A stretch of 44,916 bases of DNA, taken from assembly GCF_028864145.1 (NCBI RefSeq), contig NZ_JARBHJ010000019.1:1-44916 (forward strand). The letters run 5' to 3'. Of the stretch, positions 33,148 to 41,659 are shown in pieces. Positions within the stretch are counted from its first letter, which is position 1; every line of letters starts with the position of its first letter. The translations under genes were made by a program, and so were the position numbers. The notes beneath the pieces were generated by a model. The model was not told the origin of the DNA. It did not search any database and was given only the letters and a program-made list of their open reading frames with translations. The stretch comes from Actinotignum schaalii. Lineage in GTDB: Bacteria > Actinomycetota > Actinomycetes > Actinomycetales > Actinomycetaceae.

Positions 33148-33188
33148 AAACAGACGTTTTGATTCCTCAACGGTTCTGAATAGTACGC

Positions 33189-34019
33189 CTAGAGCTGGTA
33201 GTCCACCGTGAGCGGGGCATGGTCGGACCAGCGCTCCGCGTAGGAGGATGCTCGCCCGATAGTAAAGGCTTGCGCGGTGGCGGCAAGTGCCGGGCTAGCC
33301 ATATGGTAGTCGATGCGCCAACCCACGTTGTTGTCAAAAGCTTTGCCGCGCTGGCTCCACCAGGTGTAGGGGCCTTTGCCCTCATGCCCGCTGCGTTCTA
33401 GCAATGCGCGTTGCACATCCACCCAGGGGCCACCGAACCACCGATCCAGGTAGGCGATTTCATCGTCAAGCACCCCGGAGGTGCGATTGTGGTTGGACTT
33501 CCAGTTCTCAATATCAGCTTCGGTGTGAACGATATTGAAGTCCCCGGCAACTAGGGTGCGTGCGGCCGGGTCGAATTGTGCTAGGCGGGCACTCACCCGC
33601 TCGAGGTGCGCGTATTTTGCCGCCATTTTTTCCGGATTATCCGCCACTCCCGAATGCAGGTAGGCGCTCACCACCCGCAGCTGGAGATCCGGGAGTTCCA
33701 CTTCAAGCCAGCGCCCGCTATCCACCGGGGCTTCAAAGCCAACAGGTTCCCCATCAGCTCCCACGCCCAGGTGATCCCGAACTTCACCTACGCCAATGCC
33801 TTCGCGTACTGCTACCGCGACTCCGGCCCGGCCTTTGAGTTCGGAAACAGCCGTGTAGACCTGATAACCGGTGCCCGCGAAAATTTCTGCGGTGATATCC
33901 GCGGGGGCACGCACTTCTTGGAGCAGGACGATATCCGCCGCGGTAGCCTCCAACCACGCCGCGATTCCTTTTCGCGCCGCCGCGCGAATCCCGTTGACGT
34001 TGACAGTGCTGATCCGCAT
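33189..34019 (-). CDS. xthA: Exodeoxyribonuclease III
   Basis: ExoIII cleaves abasic sites and trims 3' ends in base excision repair. The 276-residue protein has the EEP nuclease motifs: NVNGIRAA at the N-terminus, VLLQEV (metal Glu), the Tyr of SAYLHSG, GDFNIVHTEADI, WRIDYHMASP and the terminal SDHAPL with the catalytic His. ATG at 34019 has AAAGGGA six bases upstream and comes right after the folD stop, so it is the third gene of glyA-folD-xthA. A longer frame inside folD has no initiation signals. Confidence 0.94.
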   Translation of the reverse strand: MRISTVNVNGIRAAARKGIAAWLEATAADIVLLQEVRAPADITAEIFAGTGYQVYTAVSELKGRAGVAVAVREGIGVGEVRDHLGVGADGEPVGFEAPVDSGRWLEVELPDLQLRVVSAYLHSGVADNPEKMAAKYAHLERVSARLAQFDPAARTLVAGDFNIVHTEADIENWKSNHNRTSGVLDDEIAYLDRWFGGPWVDVQRALLERSGHEGKGPYTWWSQRGKAFDNNVGWRIDYHMASPALAATAQAFTIGRASSYAERWSDHAPLTVDYQL

Positions 34020-34020
34020 A

Positions 34021-35025
34021 TCATTCCCTTTCGTGTCCAGTCCCGGAATGCTCCGGGAGGATATGTGCTGCCGCGGGTGATCCTGCTGGGATCTGCTGTT
34101 CTGCGGCACACGGGACCGACGCGTATTCACCAGCCGTGCCGTGTTGTTCCGCCAGGTAGCGTTCAGCCATATCGACAACGTTGCTGAGCAGCATCACCCG
34201 AGTCATCGGGCCGACCCCGCCAGGATTCGGTGATACCCAGGCTGAGTGTTCACGCACGCCCGGGTCTACATCCCCAAGGGTGCGCCATGTGCCTTCCGCG
34301 GTGCGCTCCCGGGTTACCCCCACATCAACAACAACGGCGCCGGGCGCCAACCATTCCGAACGAACGAAACCAGCCTGGCCTACCGCGGCGATAATGACAT
34401 CCGCGTGCCGGCATAGCTCGGGAATATTCGGAGTGCCGGTATGGCAGAGCGTCACGGTGGCGTTAATGTTCTTCCGGGTGAGGAGAAGGCCAATGGTTCG
34501 CCCCACCGTGATGCCGCGCCCGAGGACCACTACGTGTTTTCCCGCAAGATTGAGCCCGTGGCGTTCGATCAGCTCCACTATGCCGGCCGGGGTGCAGGGC
34601 AGCGGGGAGGTGAGCTGCCCGCTCACGCCTGCCACCAGACGCCCGAGGTTAACCGGGTGAAGGCCATCAGCATCCTTATCCGGAGCGATTGCTTCGATGA
34701 GGCGGGATTCGGGCATCCCGGCGGGAAGCGGGAGTTGGAGAATATATCCGGTGCAGGCCGGGTTGGCATTGAGCTCATGCAGCGCAGCGGCAACTTCTGC
34801 CGCGCTCGCGCTAGCCGGCAGCTCTACTTGCAGAGAAGCGATACCTACCTCCGCGCAATCACGGTGCTTACCGCGTACATACGCCGCGGACGCCGGATCA
34901 TCGCCCACCAGCACCGTTCCAAGCCCGGGAGTGTAGCCGCGGGCGCGCAGGGCATCCACCCGCACCCGCAGTTCATCTTTAATAGTGGCGGCGACGGCGC
35001 GCCCGTCCAGAAGTTGTGCTGCCAT
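34021..35025 (-). CDS. folD: Bifunctional methylenetetrahydrofolate dehydrogenase/cyclohydrolase FolD
   Basis: FolD interconverts 5,10-methylene- and 10-formyl-tetrahydrofolate with NADP. The 334-residue protein shows the catalytic Tyr49-x3-Lys53 pair (AYVRGK), [10 protein letters not shown], the [16 protein letters not shown] segment, the NADP loop [17 protein letters not shown] and the late [16 protein letters not shown]-terminal tail of about 40 residues (rich in Ala, Pro, Glu) extends beyond the usual end. Its ATG overlaps the glyA stop as TAATG, placing it directly downstream of serine hydroxymethyltransferase, whose product methylene-THF it uses. Confidence 0.95.
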   Translation of the reverse strand: MAAQLLDGRAVAATIKDELRVRVDALRARGYTPGLGTVLVGDDPASAAYVRGKHRDCAEVGIASLQVELPASASAAEVAAALHELNANPACTGYILQLPLPAGMPESRLIEAIAPDKDADGLHPVNLGRLVAGVSGQLTSPLPCTPAGIVELIERHGLNLAGKHVVVLGRGITVGRTIGLLLTRKNINATVTLCHTGTPNIPELCRHADVIIAAVGQAGFVRSEWLAPGAVVVDVGVTRERTAEGTWRTLGDVDPGVREHSAWVSPNPGGVGPMTRVMLLSNVVDMAERYLAEQHGTAGEYASVPCAAEQQIPAGSPAAAHILPEHSGTGHERE

Positions 35026-36335
35026 TACTGACCTTCCCCGCTCCGGGTGGCGCCAACCTGGTCCAGACCAGCGTAGAGCGGGAAGCGGTCCGTGAGCGCG
35101 CGTACCCGAGTGCGCAGTTCTTCGACCGGTGCCGCGTGGCCCCCGATGAGGGCGCGGGCGATAATATCGGCAACTTCCGTGAATTCTTCCGGGCCGAAGC
35201 CTCGAGTGGCCAGCGCCGGGGTGCCGATGCGCAGCCCGGAGGTGACGAACGGCGGGCGGGGGTCATAGGGAACCCCGTTGCGGTTGACGGTAATACCGAT
35301 ACTACCGAGCAGGTCCTCCCCTTCCCGACCGTTGATCGCGGCATTGCGCAGATCCACAAGGACCAGGTGGACATCCGTGCCCCCGGAAATAATCGAGATT
35401 CCGGCCTGAGCCACATCAGCTTCCGTGAGCCGCGCGGCCAGAATCCGGGCCCCTTCCAGGGTGCGGCGTTGGCGCTCGCGGAATTCTGCCGTGGCCGCGT
35501 ACCCGAGAGCCACCGCTTTCGCGGCAACCACGTGCATGAGCGGGCCTCCCTGGTTGCCCGGGAATACCGCGGAATTAAGCTTCTTGCCGTATTCCTCCCC
35601 GCGCGCGGAAAGGATCATCCCCGAGCGAGGCCCACCTAGGGTTTTATGGATGGTGGTGGTGACCACATCCGAGTACGGGAGGGGGTTGGGGTGCAGCCCG
35701 GCGGCTACCAGGCCGGCGAAATGGGCCATATCAGTCCACAACACGGCACCGACTTCATCGGCAATGGAACGGAAGGCCGCGAAATCCACATGCCGCGGAT
35801 AGGCGGACCACCCGGCGATAATCATGGCGGGGCGTTCGCGCCGGGCGGTTTCACGCACCTCATCCATATCGAGAAGATAGGTTTCCGGGTTGACGTGGTA
35901 GGCAGCCACATCGTAATTGCGCCCGGAGAAATTAAGTTTCATGCCGTGGGTAAGATGCCCGCCCTGATCAAGGGCCATACCCAGTACTTTCGCCCCCGGT
36001 TTCACCATCGCGTGGTAGACAGCGGCATTCGCTGAGGCACCCGAATGCGGTTGCACGTTCGCGTAATCCGCCCCGAAGAGGCTTTTTGCCCGCTCTATGG
36101 CGAGGGTTTCGGCCTTATCCACCCATTCGCAGCCCCCGTAATAGCGCCGCCCGGGATAACCTTCCGCGTACTTATTGGTGAGAACAGAGCCTTGAGCTTG
36201 CAAAACCGCGCGGGAAACAAAGTTTTCCGAAGCGATCATCTCCAAGCCTTCTTGCTGGCGACGCAATTCCCCGGTGAGAATCGCGGCAACTTCCGGGTCC
36301 GCCACGGCTAAAGGTTCATCCAGTGGTGTACTCAT
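35025..36335 (-). CDS. glyA: Serine hydroxymethyltransferase
   Basis: GlyA converts serine and THF to glycine and methylene-THF using PLP. The 436-residue protein has [10 protein letters not shown] near the N-terminus, [28 protein letters not shown]-like [13 protein letters not shown], and the PLP lysine in [16 protein letters not shown] (about 231), followed by the VFPGNQGGP segment. ATG at 36335 follows GGAGGAGA closely; an ATG five codons upstream is less favourable. First gene of glyA-folD-xthA. The upstream region holds a damage-type promoter and no recognisable glycine riboswitch. Confidence 0.96.
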   Translation of the reverse strand: MSTPLDEPLAVADPEVAAILTGELRRQQEGLEMIASENFVSRAVLQAQGSVLTNKYAEGYPGRRYYGGCEWVDKAETLAIERAKSLFGADYANVQPHSGASANAAVYHAMVKPGAKVLGMALDQGGHLTHGMKLNFSGRNYDVAAYHVNPETYLLDMDEVRETARRERPAMIIAGWSAYPRHVDFAAFRSIADEVGAVLWTDMAHFAGLVAAGLHPNPLPYSDVVTTTIHKTLGGPRSGMILSARGEEYGKKLNSAVFPGNQGGPLMHVVAAKAVALGYAATAEFRERQRRTLEGARILAARLTEADVAQAGISIISGGTDVHLVLVDLRNAAINGREGEDLLGSIGITVNRNGVPYDPRPPFVTSGLRIGTPALATRGFGPEEFTEVADIIARALIGGHAAPVEELRTRVRALTDRFPLYAGLDQVGATRSGEGQ

Positions 36336-36377
36336 GTCTCTCCTCCACACCTTCCACGCCTTCGCTGTTAGGTCGAC

Positions 36378-36400
36378 AGTCTACCGCGGGGTTACGACAC
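36378..36400 (-). promoter_or_regulatory. RecA-NDp/PafBC-type promoter of glyA-folD-xthA
   Basis: On the minus strand GTGTCG (36400-36395; one mismatch to TTGTCG), TAA, eight bases, and -10 box TAGACT (36383-36378). Initiation near 36371 gives a leader of about 36 bases that contains the glyA ribosome binding site. An imperfect palindrome (CGCCACAA / TTGTGTCG, 36395-36413) overlaps the upstream element. Confidence 0.5.
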
Positions 36401-36519
36401 AAAAATTGTGGCGCAGCTTTCCGGACCACGCGGGCCGTTGCGGCGTCGTCGTACACAGGCTCGTAGAAAATGCAGCCGTTCCGCGCAGAAACACCGCGCC
36501 GCACGCAACAACGCGTCGT

Positions 36520-38019
36520 TCAGGAAATCTTGGGGGCGCTCAGGTCCGCGCGGGAGAGATCCGCGGCGGGGCTCTTGGTGATGAGTTTGTGGCCCCACCA
36601 CAGGCCGAAGAACAGCGGCAATCCGATATAGGAGGAGAGCAGGTCGAGGGCTCCACCACCTGAGGTAATAATGAGGTAGCTCTGCCCCACGATCACCACC
36701 GCGCACATCACCAGCGCCACAATGGGGCCGGCCGGGTAGAAACGCGCCTTGAAGGGGAGTTCGTCGAGGCTACGGCCCTGGGCGATAAAAGCGCGCCGGA
36801 AATTGTAATGGCTCCACGCGATACCCATCCAGGTGATAAAACCGGCCAAGCCGGAGGCATTGACGAGCCAGGCGTAAGCTTTGCCGTCGCCCATAAAGGA
36901 GGAGATGAAGCAGGCGGTAGCCACCAGAATCGTGATGATCATGGCGTTGAGCGGGACGCCGCGGCGGGTCAGACGCGCCAGGAATTTCGGGGCGCTGCCC
37001 TGCTCGGCGAGCGCAAAAAGCATGCGGGTGGAGACATACAGGCCGGAATTACCCGCCGATAGCACCGCGGTAAGAATAACGGCGTTCATGACGGCGGCCG
37101 CGAAAGCCACCCCGGCGCGCTCAAACACCAGGGTGAAGGGCGAGACCGCAATATCGGAAATATCGGTGCGCAGCAGGTTCGGGTCGCTATAGGCCACCAG
37201 GGTGCCCACCACCACGATGGCGCCGATGTAGAAGATGAGGATGCGCCAGAAAATTGTGCGGGTGGCACGCGGAACCGTGGTGGCGGGGTCGCGAGCCTCC
37301 CCCGCGGCGATCCCCACCATTTCGGTGCCCTGGAAGGAGAAACCGGCCACCATGAAAACCGCGAGGATTCCTGCTCCGCCGTTGACGAAAGGCGCCTCGC
37401 CTTCCGTCCAGTGAGCCAGTCCCGGGCTCGCCCCGAAAACACCGGCAATCATGAGGAGCCCCACCGCGATAAAGGCGAGAACCGTCACCACTTTAATAAG
37501 AGCGAACCAGAATTCACCTTCCCCGTAGGTGCGCACCGAGAGCGCGTTGAGCAAAATGAGCAGGGCCAGGAAGATCGCAGACCACACCCAGCCGGGCGTA
37601 TCCGGATACCAGTACTTCATCACGAGCGCCGCGGCGGAAAGCTCTGCGGCCACGGTGATCGCCCAGTTGTACCAGTAGTTCCAGCCGGTGGCGAAACCGA
37701 AAGAGGGCGAAACGAAACGCCGCCCGTATTCTTCGAAGGACCCGGCCACCGGCAGGTAGGCCGCCATCTCCCCCAGCGATTGCATGAGGAGGTAGACCAT
37801 CATGCCGATGAGCCCGTAGGCCACCAGGGCTCCGCCCGGGCCGGCTTGGCTGATTGTTTCTCCGGAGGCCACGAAAAGCCCGGTGCCAATCGCCCCGCCC
37901 ACCGCGATCATGGTGAGGTGGCGGGCGTGCAGGCCGCGCTGCAGCTGCGGCTCGGCGGATTGTTCCGATTGCCCGGACGGCCCGGTCTGCTCGGATTGTC
38001 CAGCTTGCTGTGGTGCCAC
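36520..38019 (-). CDS. lysP: Amino acid permease, LysP (lysine) type
   Basis: The 499-residue APC-superfamily transporter has about 12 membrane helices and is close to E. coli LysP over its whole length, for example GAIGTGLFVASGETISQAGP, GFATGWNYWYNWAIT, GFSFQGTEMVGIAAGEARDP and VILTAVLSAGNSGLYVSTRM. It is therefore expected to take up lysine with protons; related amino acids cannot be excluded. The Gln/Ser-rich first 25 residues are variable. GTG start with GAAGGAG about 11 bases upstream. Monocistronic as far as can be seen; a TACACT -10 candidate lies near 38125. The 220 bases upstream to acpS hold no gene. Confidence 0.88.
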   Translation of the reverse strand: MAPQQAGQSEQTGPSGQSEQSAEPQLQRGLHARHLTMIAVGGAIGTGLFVASGETISQAGPGGALVAYGLIGMMVYLLMQSLGEMAAYLPVAGSFEEYGRRFVSPSFGFATGWNYWYNWAITVAAELSAAALVMKYWYPDTPGWVWSAIFLALLILLNALSVRTYGEGEFWFALIKVVTVLAFIAVGLLMIAGVFGASPGLAHWTEGEAPFVNGGAGILAVFMVAGFSFQGTEMVGIAAGEARDPATTVPRATRTIFWRILIFYIGAIVVVGTLVAYSDPNLLRTDISDIAVSPFTLVFERAGVAFAAAVMNAVILTAVLSAGNSGLYVSTRMLFALAEQGSAPKFLARLTRRGVPLNAMIITILVATACFISSFMGDGKAYAWLVNASGLAGFITWMGIAWSHYNFRRAFIAQGRSLDELPFKARFYPAGPIVALVMCAVVIVGQSYLIITSGGGALDLLSSYIGLPLFFGLWWGHKLITKSPAADLSRADLSAPKIS

Positions 38020-38239
38020 GTTTTCTCAGCTCCTTCATCGCGGCGCCTCGCCCCGTGCGGGCTCCGCTCCCCGCGGTGACCGTGCCACCGCCTCAGTGCT
38101 TCGTTCGTACCGGCACACGGTAGTGTACGCCAGCGGTGGCGCGCCACTGCTTCTCAGAGCGTGAACCGCGGGTCTATTTCCGGCCACTTCGGGGTGTAGT
38201 TACGGCCAGGAGCTGGGTGTAGCGCGGTTTAGGCGCGGT

Positions 38240-38761
38240 TTATCGGGTGGGTGCGGCCCGGTGCGGCGCACCGGTGTTCTGGTATTCGATAAGAACGACG
38301 GCGCTGGCCACGTTCCCATCGTGACTCATCGAAACATGAATATTGACACTCCCCAGGGTTTTATGAACCGCCCCGGCTATCGGTGCCCCGAGGATAATCG
38401 CCGGGCGCCCCCAGCGGTCATTGGTGACCTCGATGGCGTCCCAATGCCCCTCGGGCAGTACCGGTTGGGAGCCGTAAAGAGCCGCCGACCACGCTTTAAT
38501 AAAGGCCTCTTTGGCGGCCCACCGGGCCGCCAGGTGCGGGGCGAGTTCCGCGGCCGGAATAACGGTCTCAAATCCGGCATCTTCCGCGGCCGGGGTGGCG
38601 AAAGCTCCGGCGGCCTCGGTGCGGGTGTGGCGCTGGGCCCGGCGAATCGCGTAGCGCATTTCCCGCGCGGTAAAAACGTTGCGGAAGCGGGAGCCGGGTA
38701 GATCCAGCTGCTGGGCGAAGGCATCGATTGCGACGGTATCGGTTCCAATTCCGGCGATCAC
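38240..38761 (-). CDS. acpS: Holo-[acyl-carrier-protein] synthase
   Basis: AcpS transfers 4'-phosphopantetheine from CoA to the acyl carrier protein. The 173-residue protein has the N-terminal GIGTDTVAID motif (metal Asp8), FTAREMRYAIRR, the RWAAKEAFIKAWS helix (metal Glu) and the late VSMSHDGNVASAVVL strand. An insertion of about 25 residues (TEAAGAFATPAAEDAGF) makes it longer than the usual 120-130. The GTG at 38761 is six bases after AGGAAGGAG and gives the canonical N-terminus; the open frame continues 39 codons upstream without support. Confidence 0.92.
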   Translation of the reverse strand: MIAGIGTDTVAIDAFAQQLDLPGSRFRNVFTAREMRYAIRRAQRHTRTEAAGAFATPAAEDAGFETVIPAAELAPHLAARWAAKEAFIKAWSAALYGSQPVLPEGHWDAIEVTNDRWGRPAIILGAPIAGAVHKTLGSVNIHVSMSHDGNVASAVVLIEYQNTGAPHRAAPTR

Positions 38762-38952
38762 CGCGTGCTCCTTCCTGGTGACGTATCCGTGTGGCCAGCT
38801 CAAAGCCAAAGCGGCGCCGTCGTTCCCCGTGACTTTCGCTCCCGCGTAACTATTCCCTTTTATGGTAAACGAGGCCACCGCTTCCTGTCTGCTCGTCCCG
38901 AATTTCGCTGTCCCTCTACCATTCCCCGCTGAGCTGGAGAAAGATAGTACCT

Positions 38953-40386
38953 ATGGCATCGATAGAGACAACCGGCATCGAAATAGTCGACGATAGTGAG
39001 CGCACCGCGAAACCCCGGCATCTTTTCCTGCCGTGGTTCGCCTCGAATATCTCCGTTTTTGGGATGAGTTACGGGGCGTGGGTGCTTGGATTTGGTATTT
39101 CTTTCCCGCAGGCGCTGGTTATCACGGTCATCGCCGTGATTCTTTCCTTTGCTATTTGCGGGGTCATCGCGCTGGGCGGCAAACGCGGCTCGGTGCCTAC
39201 GATGGTCATGTCCCGGGCAGCTTTCGGGGTCAGCGGCGCGAAAATTCCGGGCATTATTTCCTGGCTGACCTCCATCGGCTGGGAAACTTCGCTGGCCATT
39301 ACCGCAGTTCTGGCCACCAATACGGTGCTCGCGCGGCTGGGGTGGGCCGGGGAAGATTCCACCACGGTCAAAGTGGTAGCGGCCGCAATTGTTGCCACCC
39401 TCATCGTTTTGGGCGCGGTGGCCGGCTACCACATTATTATGAAAATGCAGGCGGTTCTCACGTGGATCACCGGCATCACCACCATTATCTATATTATTTT
39501 AGTTTTCCCGCATCTCGACGCCGGCGCGCTCTTCTCCCACTCTTCCGGCTCAGTTGCGGCCATGCTCGGAGCTTTCGTCATGGTACTCACCGGCATGGGC
39601 CTGGGCTGGGTGAATATCGCGGCGGATTGGTCGCGCTACCAGAGCCGGGAGGCGCGCGGAAGCCACATTATTTTCTGGAATACCCTGGGCGGTTCCCTCG
39701 GCCCGGTGGTGCTCATTAGTTTCGGTCTTATGCTGGCCGGTTCAGATGACGCCCTCTCCGAAGCCATCGGCTCTGACCCGGTCGGGGCACTGGCCACCAT
39801 CCTGCCCACCTGGTTCCTTCTCCCCTTCCTCCTCACCGCAATTCTTTCGCTGCTATCGGGCGCGATTAACGGTATTTATTCTTCCGGGCTCACGCTCCTG
39901 ACCCTAGGGATTCGGATTCCGCGGCCGCTCGCCTCCCTTATCGACGGTGTCATTCTCACCGTGGGAACCGTATACGTCACCTTCTTCTCGCCCACGTTTA
40001 TCGGCCCCTTCCAGTCCTTCCTGGTCACCTTGGGGGTACCGCTTGCCGCGTGGACCGGCATCATGATGGCGGATATTACTTTGCGTAAGCGTGATTACGA
40101 CGACGCCGCACTCTTCTCCCCCACCGGCCGCTACGGCAAGTACAACGTGACCTCACTGGCCATCTTGGCGGTGTGCTGTGTGATCGGCTGGGGTCTGGTA
40201 GTCAACGGCTTCTCCGATGCCCCCTTCAATGATTGGCAGGGCTACCTCCTCCCCCTCATCGGCGGGGTGGACGGGCCGCTCGGCTCGGGCAATATCGGCG
40301 TGATCCTGGCCCTCATCATCGGCTTCGTGGCCTACTACGCCCTGTGCGGGGCGCGGGTGCGGCGCCAGGAAGTAGAGATGATTTAG
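38953..40386 (+). CDS. NCS1-family nucleobase permease (cytosine permease-like)
   Basis: The 477-residue protein has about 12 membrane helices in the nucleobase:cation symporter-1 pattern: PWFASNISVFGMSYGAWVLG, RGSVPTMVMSRAAFGVSGAK, GWETSLAITAVLATN, then NIAADWSRYQSRE and a TFIGPFQSFLVTLGVPLAAW segment. Substrate is probably a pyrimidine, purine or related compound; it cannot be fixed by reading. ATG with GGAGAAAG about 10 bases upstream. It is divergent from acpS and ends at a strong terminator, so it is probably monocistronic. Confidence 0.9.
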   Translation: MASIETTGIEIVDDSERTAKPRHLFLPWFASNISVFGMSYGAWVLGFGISFPQALVITVIAVILSFAICGVIALGGKRGSVPTMVMSRAAFGVSGAKIPGIISWLTSIGWETSLAITAVLATNTVLARLGWAGEDSTTVKVVAAAIVATLIVLGAVAGYHIIMKMQAVLTWITGITTIIYIILVFPHLDAGALFSHSSGSVAAMLGAFVMVLTGMGLGWVNIAADWSRYQSREARGSHIIFWNTLGGSLGPVVLISFGLMLAGSDDALSEAIGSDPVGALATILPTWFLLPFLLTAILSLLSGAINGIYSSGLTLLTLGIRIPRPLASLIDGVILTVGTVYVTFFSPTFIGPFQSFLVTLGVPLAAWTGIMMADITLRKRDYDDAALFSPTGRYGKYNVTSLAILAVCCVIGWGLVVNGFSDAPFNDWQGYLLPLIGGVDGPLGSGNIGVILALIIGFVAYYALCGARVRRQEVEMI

Positions 40387-40400
40387 CGCTCGCATACACA

Positions 40401-40438
40401 AGTGGGGCGGACATGTTAATGCTGTCCGCCCCACTTTT
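40401..40438. terminator. Intrinsic terminator after the NCS1 permease gene
   Basis: AGTGGGGCGGACA (40401-40413) pairs perfectly with TGTCCGCCCCACT (40423-40435), loop TGTTAATGC, followed by TTTT. It can also serve the convergent membrane-protein gene ending at 40478. Confidence 0.93.
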
Positions 40439-40477
40439 ATGATTTTACTTTTTCTCGCTATGCGCAGGCTTTCCTCG

Positions 40478-41425
40478 TTATTGCTGCTTTTTGACCACCA
40501 GTACGATAGCCCAGATGGAGAAGGCAATATTCACGATGGTGGCGAGGATGAAGAGAATAAAACCAATACCTACGCTGGCAACCTCAGAGAATTCAGAAAG
40601 CTTCGACAGCGCGTTCATGCTCCCGATGAAGAGCAGAATTCCGAAAAGCAAACCCACCCCGCCGGCGGTGGCCATGGTCCACTTCTTCTTAATGACAAGA
40701 GCAAGCGTGGCGAATACCGCCGCAATGAGGTAGCAGAGAATGACCATCCACGCCGACTCGGCATCCCCCTTCATCATGCTGGCGGAAAAACCGAAGGCAG
40801 AGGCAAAGGGCAGGAAAACGCTGAGCATCGCAAGCACCTGAGCACCAATGAGCACGGCCGGCACAATCGTACGCCAGTTAATGCCGCCTGTTGCGGAAGC
40901 GTTCGCGAAGCCCTGGCGCATCGCACCGGCCTGCTGGGCGACAGCCGGCGCCACCCGGTTACTAACAAATTCTTTGGCGCCGGTGGCGAATTGCTTGAGG
41001 CCCTCTTTCATATCCCCCACGGAATTATCGGAAACACCCGGCCCGGCCACGGCGCCCTGCGCCACGGCCTCCTGGTATTCCCGTAACGTGGGTTCACGCC
41101 CGTTATCCAGCTGGAAACGAGCTTGCCACTGTTCGGCAGTGAGGGGCTGCGAGGCATGCGCGGCGGGCTGCTGGAACTGAGGTGCGGACTGCTCTTCCGG
41201 CTGCGCTGCCGGTTGCTGAGCCTGCGCACACTGCGGAGCCTGCTGCGCCGGGGCTTCGGCCTGGCGCTCGCGAATCCAGGAGACCAGTGCCGGATAGCAC
41301 TGCGGGTGCACCGCGATAGCATCCCAGAGGTCGGGACGCTGGGCCGCGACATCGGCAAGATCCCGCGCGGTAATCTGCGGGTCTCCCAAGTTTTCAAGGG
41401 TCATCGTGCGCGGATCGTACATCAT
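40478..41425 (-). CDS. Membrane protein with N-terminal leucine-rich-repeat-variant-like segment
   Basis: The 315-residue protein begins MMYDPRTMTLENLGDPQIT and continues with ADVAAQRPDLWDAIAVHPQC, similar to the variant LRR segment found in many actinobacterial surface or regulatory proteins. A Gln/Ala/Pro-rich linker (about 60-95) and an amphipathic region follow, then four membrane helices (about 190-310). Function unknown. The ATG at 41425 has GGGAGAAAG about 10 bases upstream; a TTG at 41467 and an ATG at 41446 are alternatives. Divergent from the proline-rich membrane protein gene, with which it may work. Confidence 0.75.
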   Translation of the reverse strand: MMYDPRTMTLENLGDPQITARDLADVAAQRPDLWDAIAVHPQCYPALVSWIRERQAEAPAQQAPQCAQAQQPAAQPEEQSAPQFQQPAAHASQPLTAEQWQARFQLDNGREPTLREYQEAVAQGAVAGPGVSDNSVGDMKEGLKQFATGAKEFVSNRVAPAVAQQAGAMRQGFANASATGGINWRTIVPAVLIGAQVLAMLSVFLPFASAFGFSASMMKGDAESAWMVILCYLIAAVFATLALVIKKKWTMATAGGVGLLFGILLFIGSMNALSKLSEFSEVASVGIGFILFILATIVNIAFSIWAIVLVVKKQQ

Positions 41426-41659
41426 AGCCGTTCTACTTTCTCCCATAGAATTTTCGTTCCGTGACAACGCGGACGAAAACCCGTGTAGCTACTAATAGTT
41501 TCTATGGTTAATATACGGAGTTTTCTCCTGTAGCAACTGTATCCCAGCTACCCTGGATACGTGGAGTTTATGAAAAACTCTACAGGTACGACGGCGGGGC
41601 TCATCACGCGAGTTCCACCTTCCACGTCACCGTACTCCATCTGTGAGGAAGGACTTTCT

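Noticed and set aside
36336-36519. Possible glycine or folate riboswitch before glyA
   Set aside because: No recognisable aptamer core; the leader predicted from the -10 box is only about 36 bases.
38762-38878. 39-codon N-terminal extension of acpS
   Set aside because: The canonical AcpS N-terminus and a strong ribosome binding site support the GTG at 38761.
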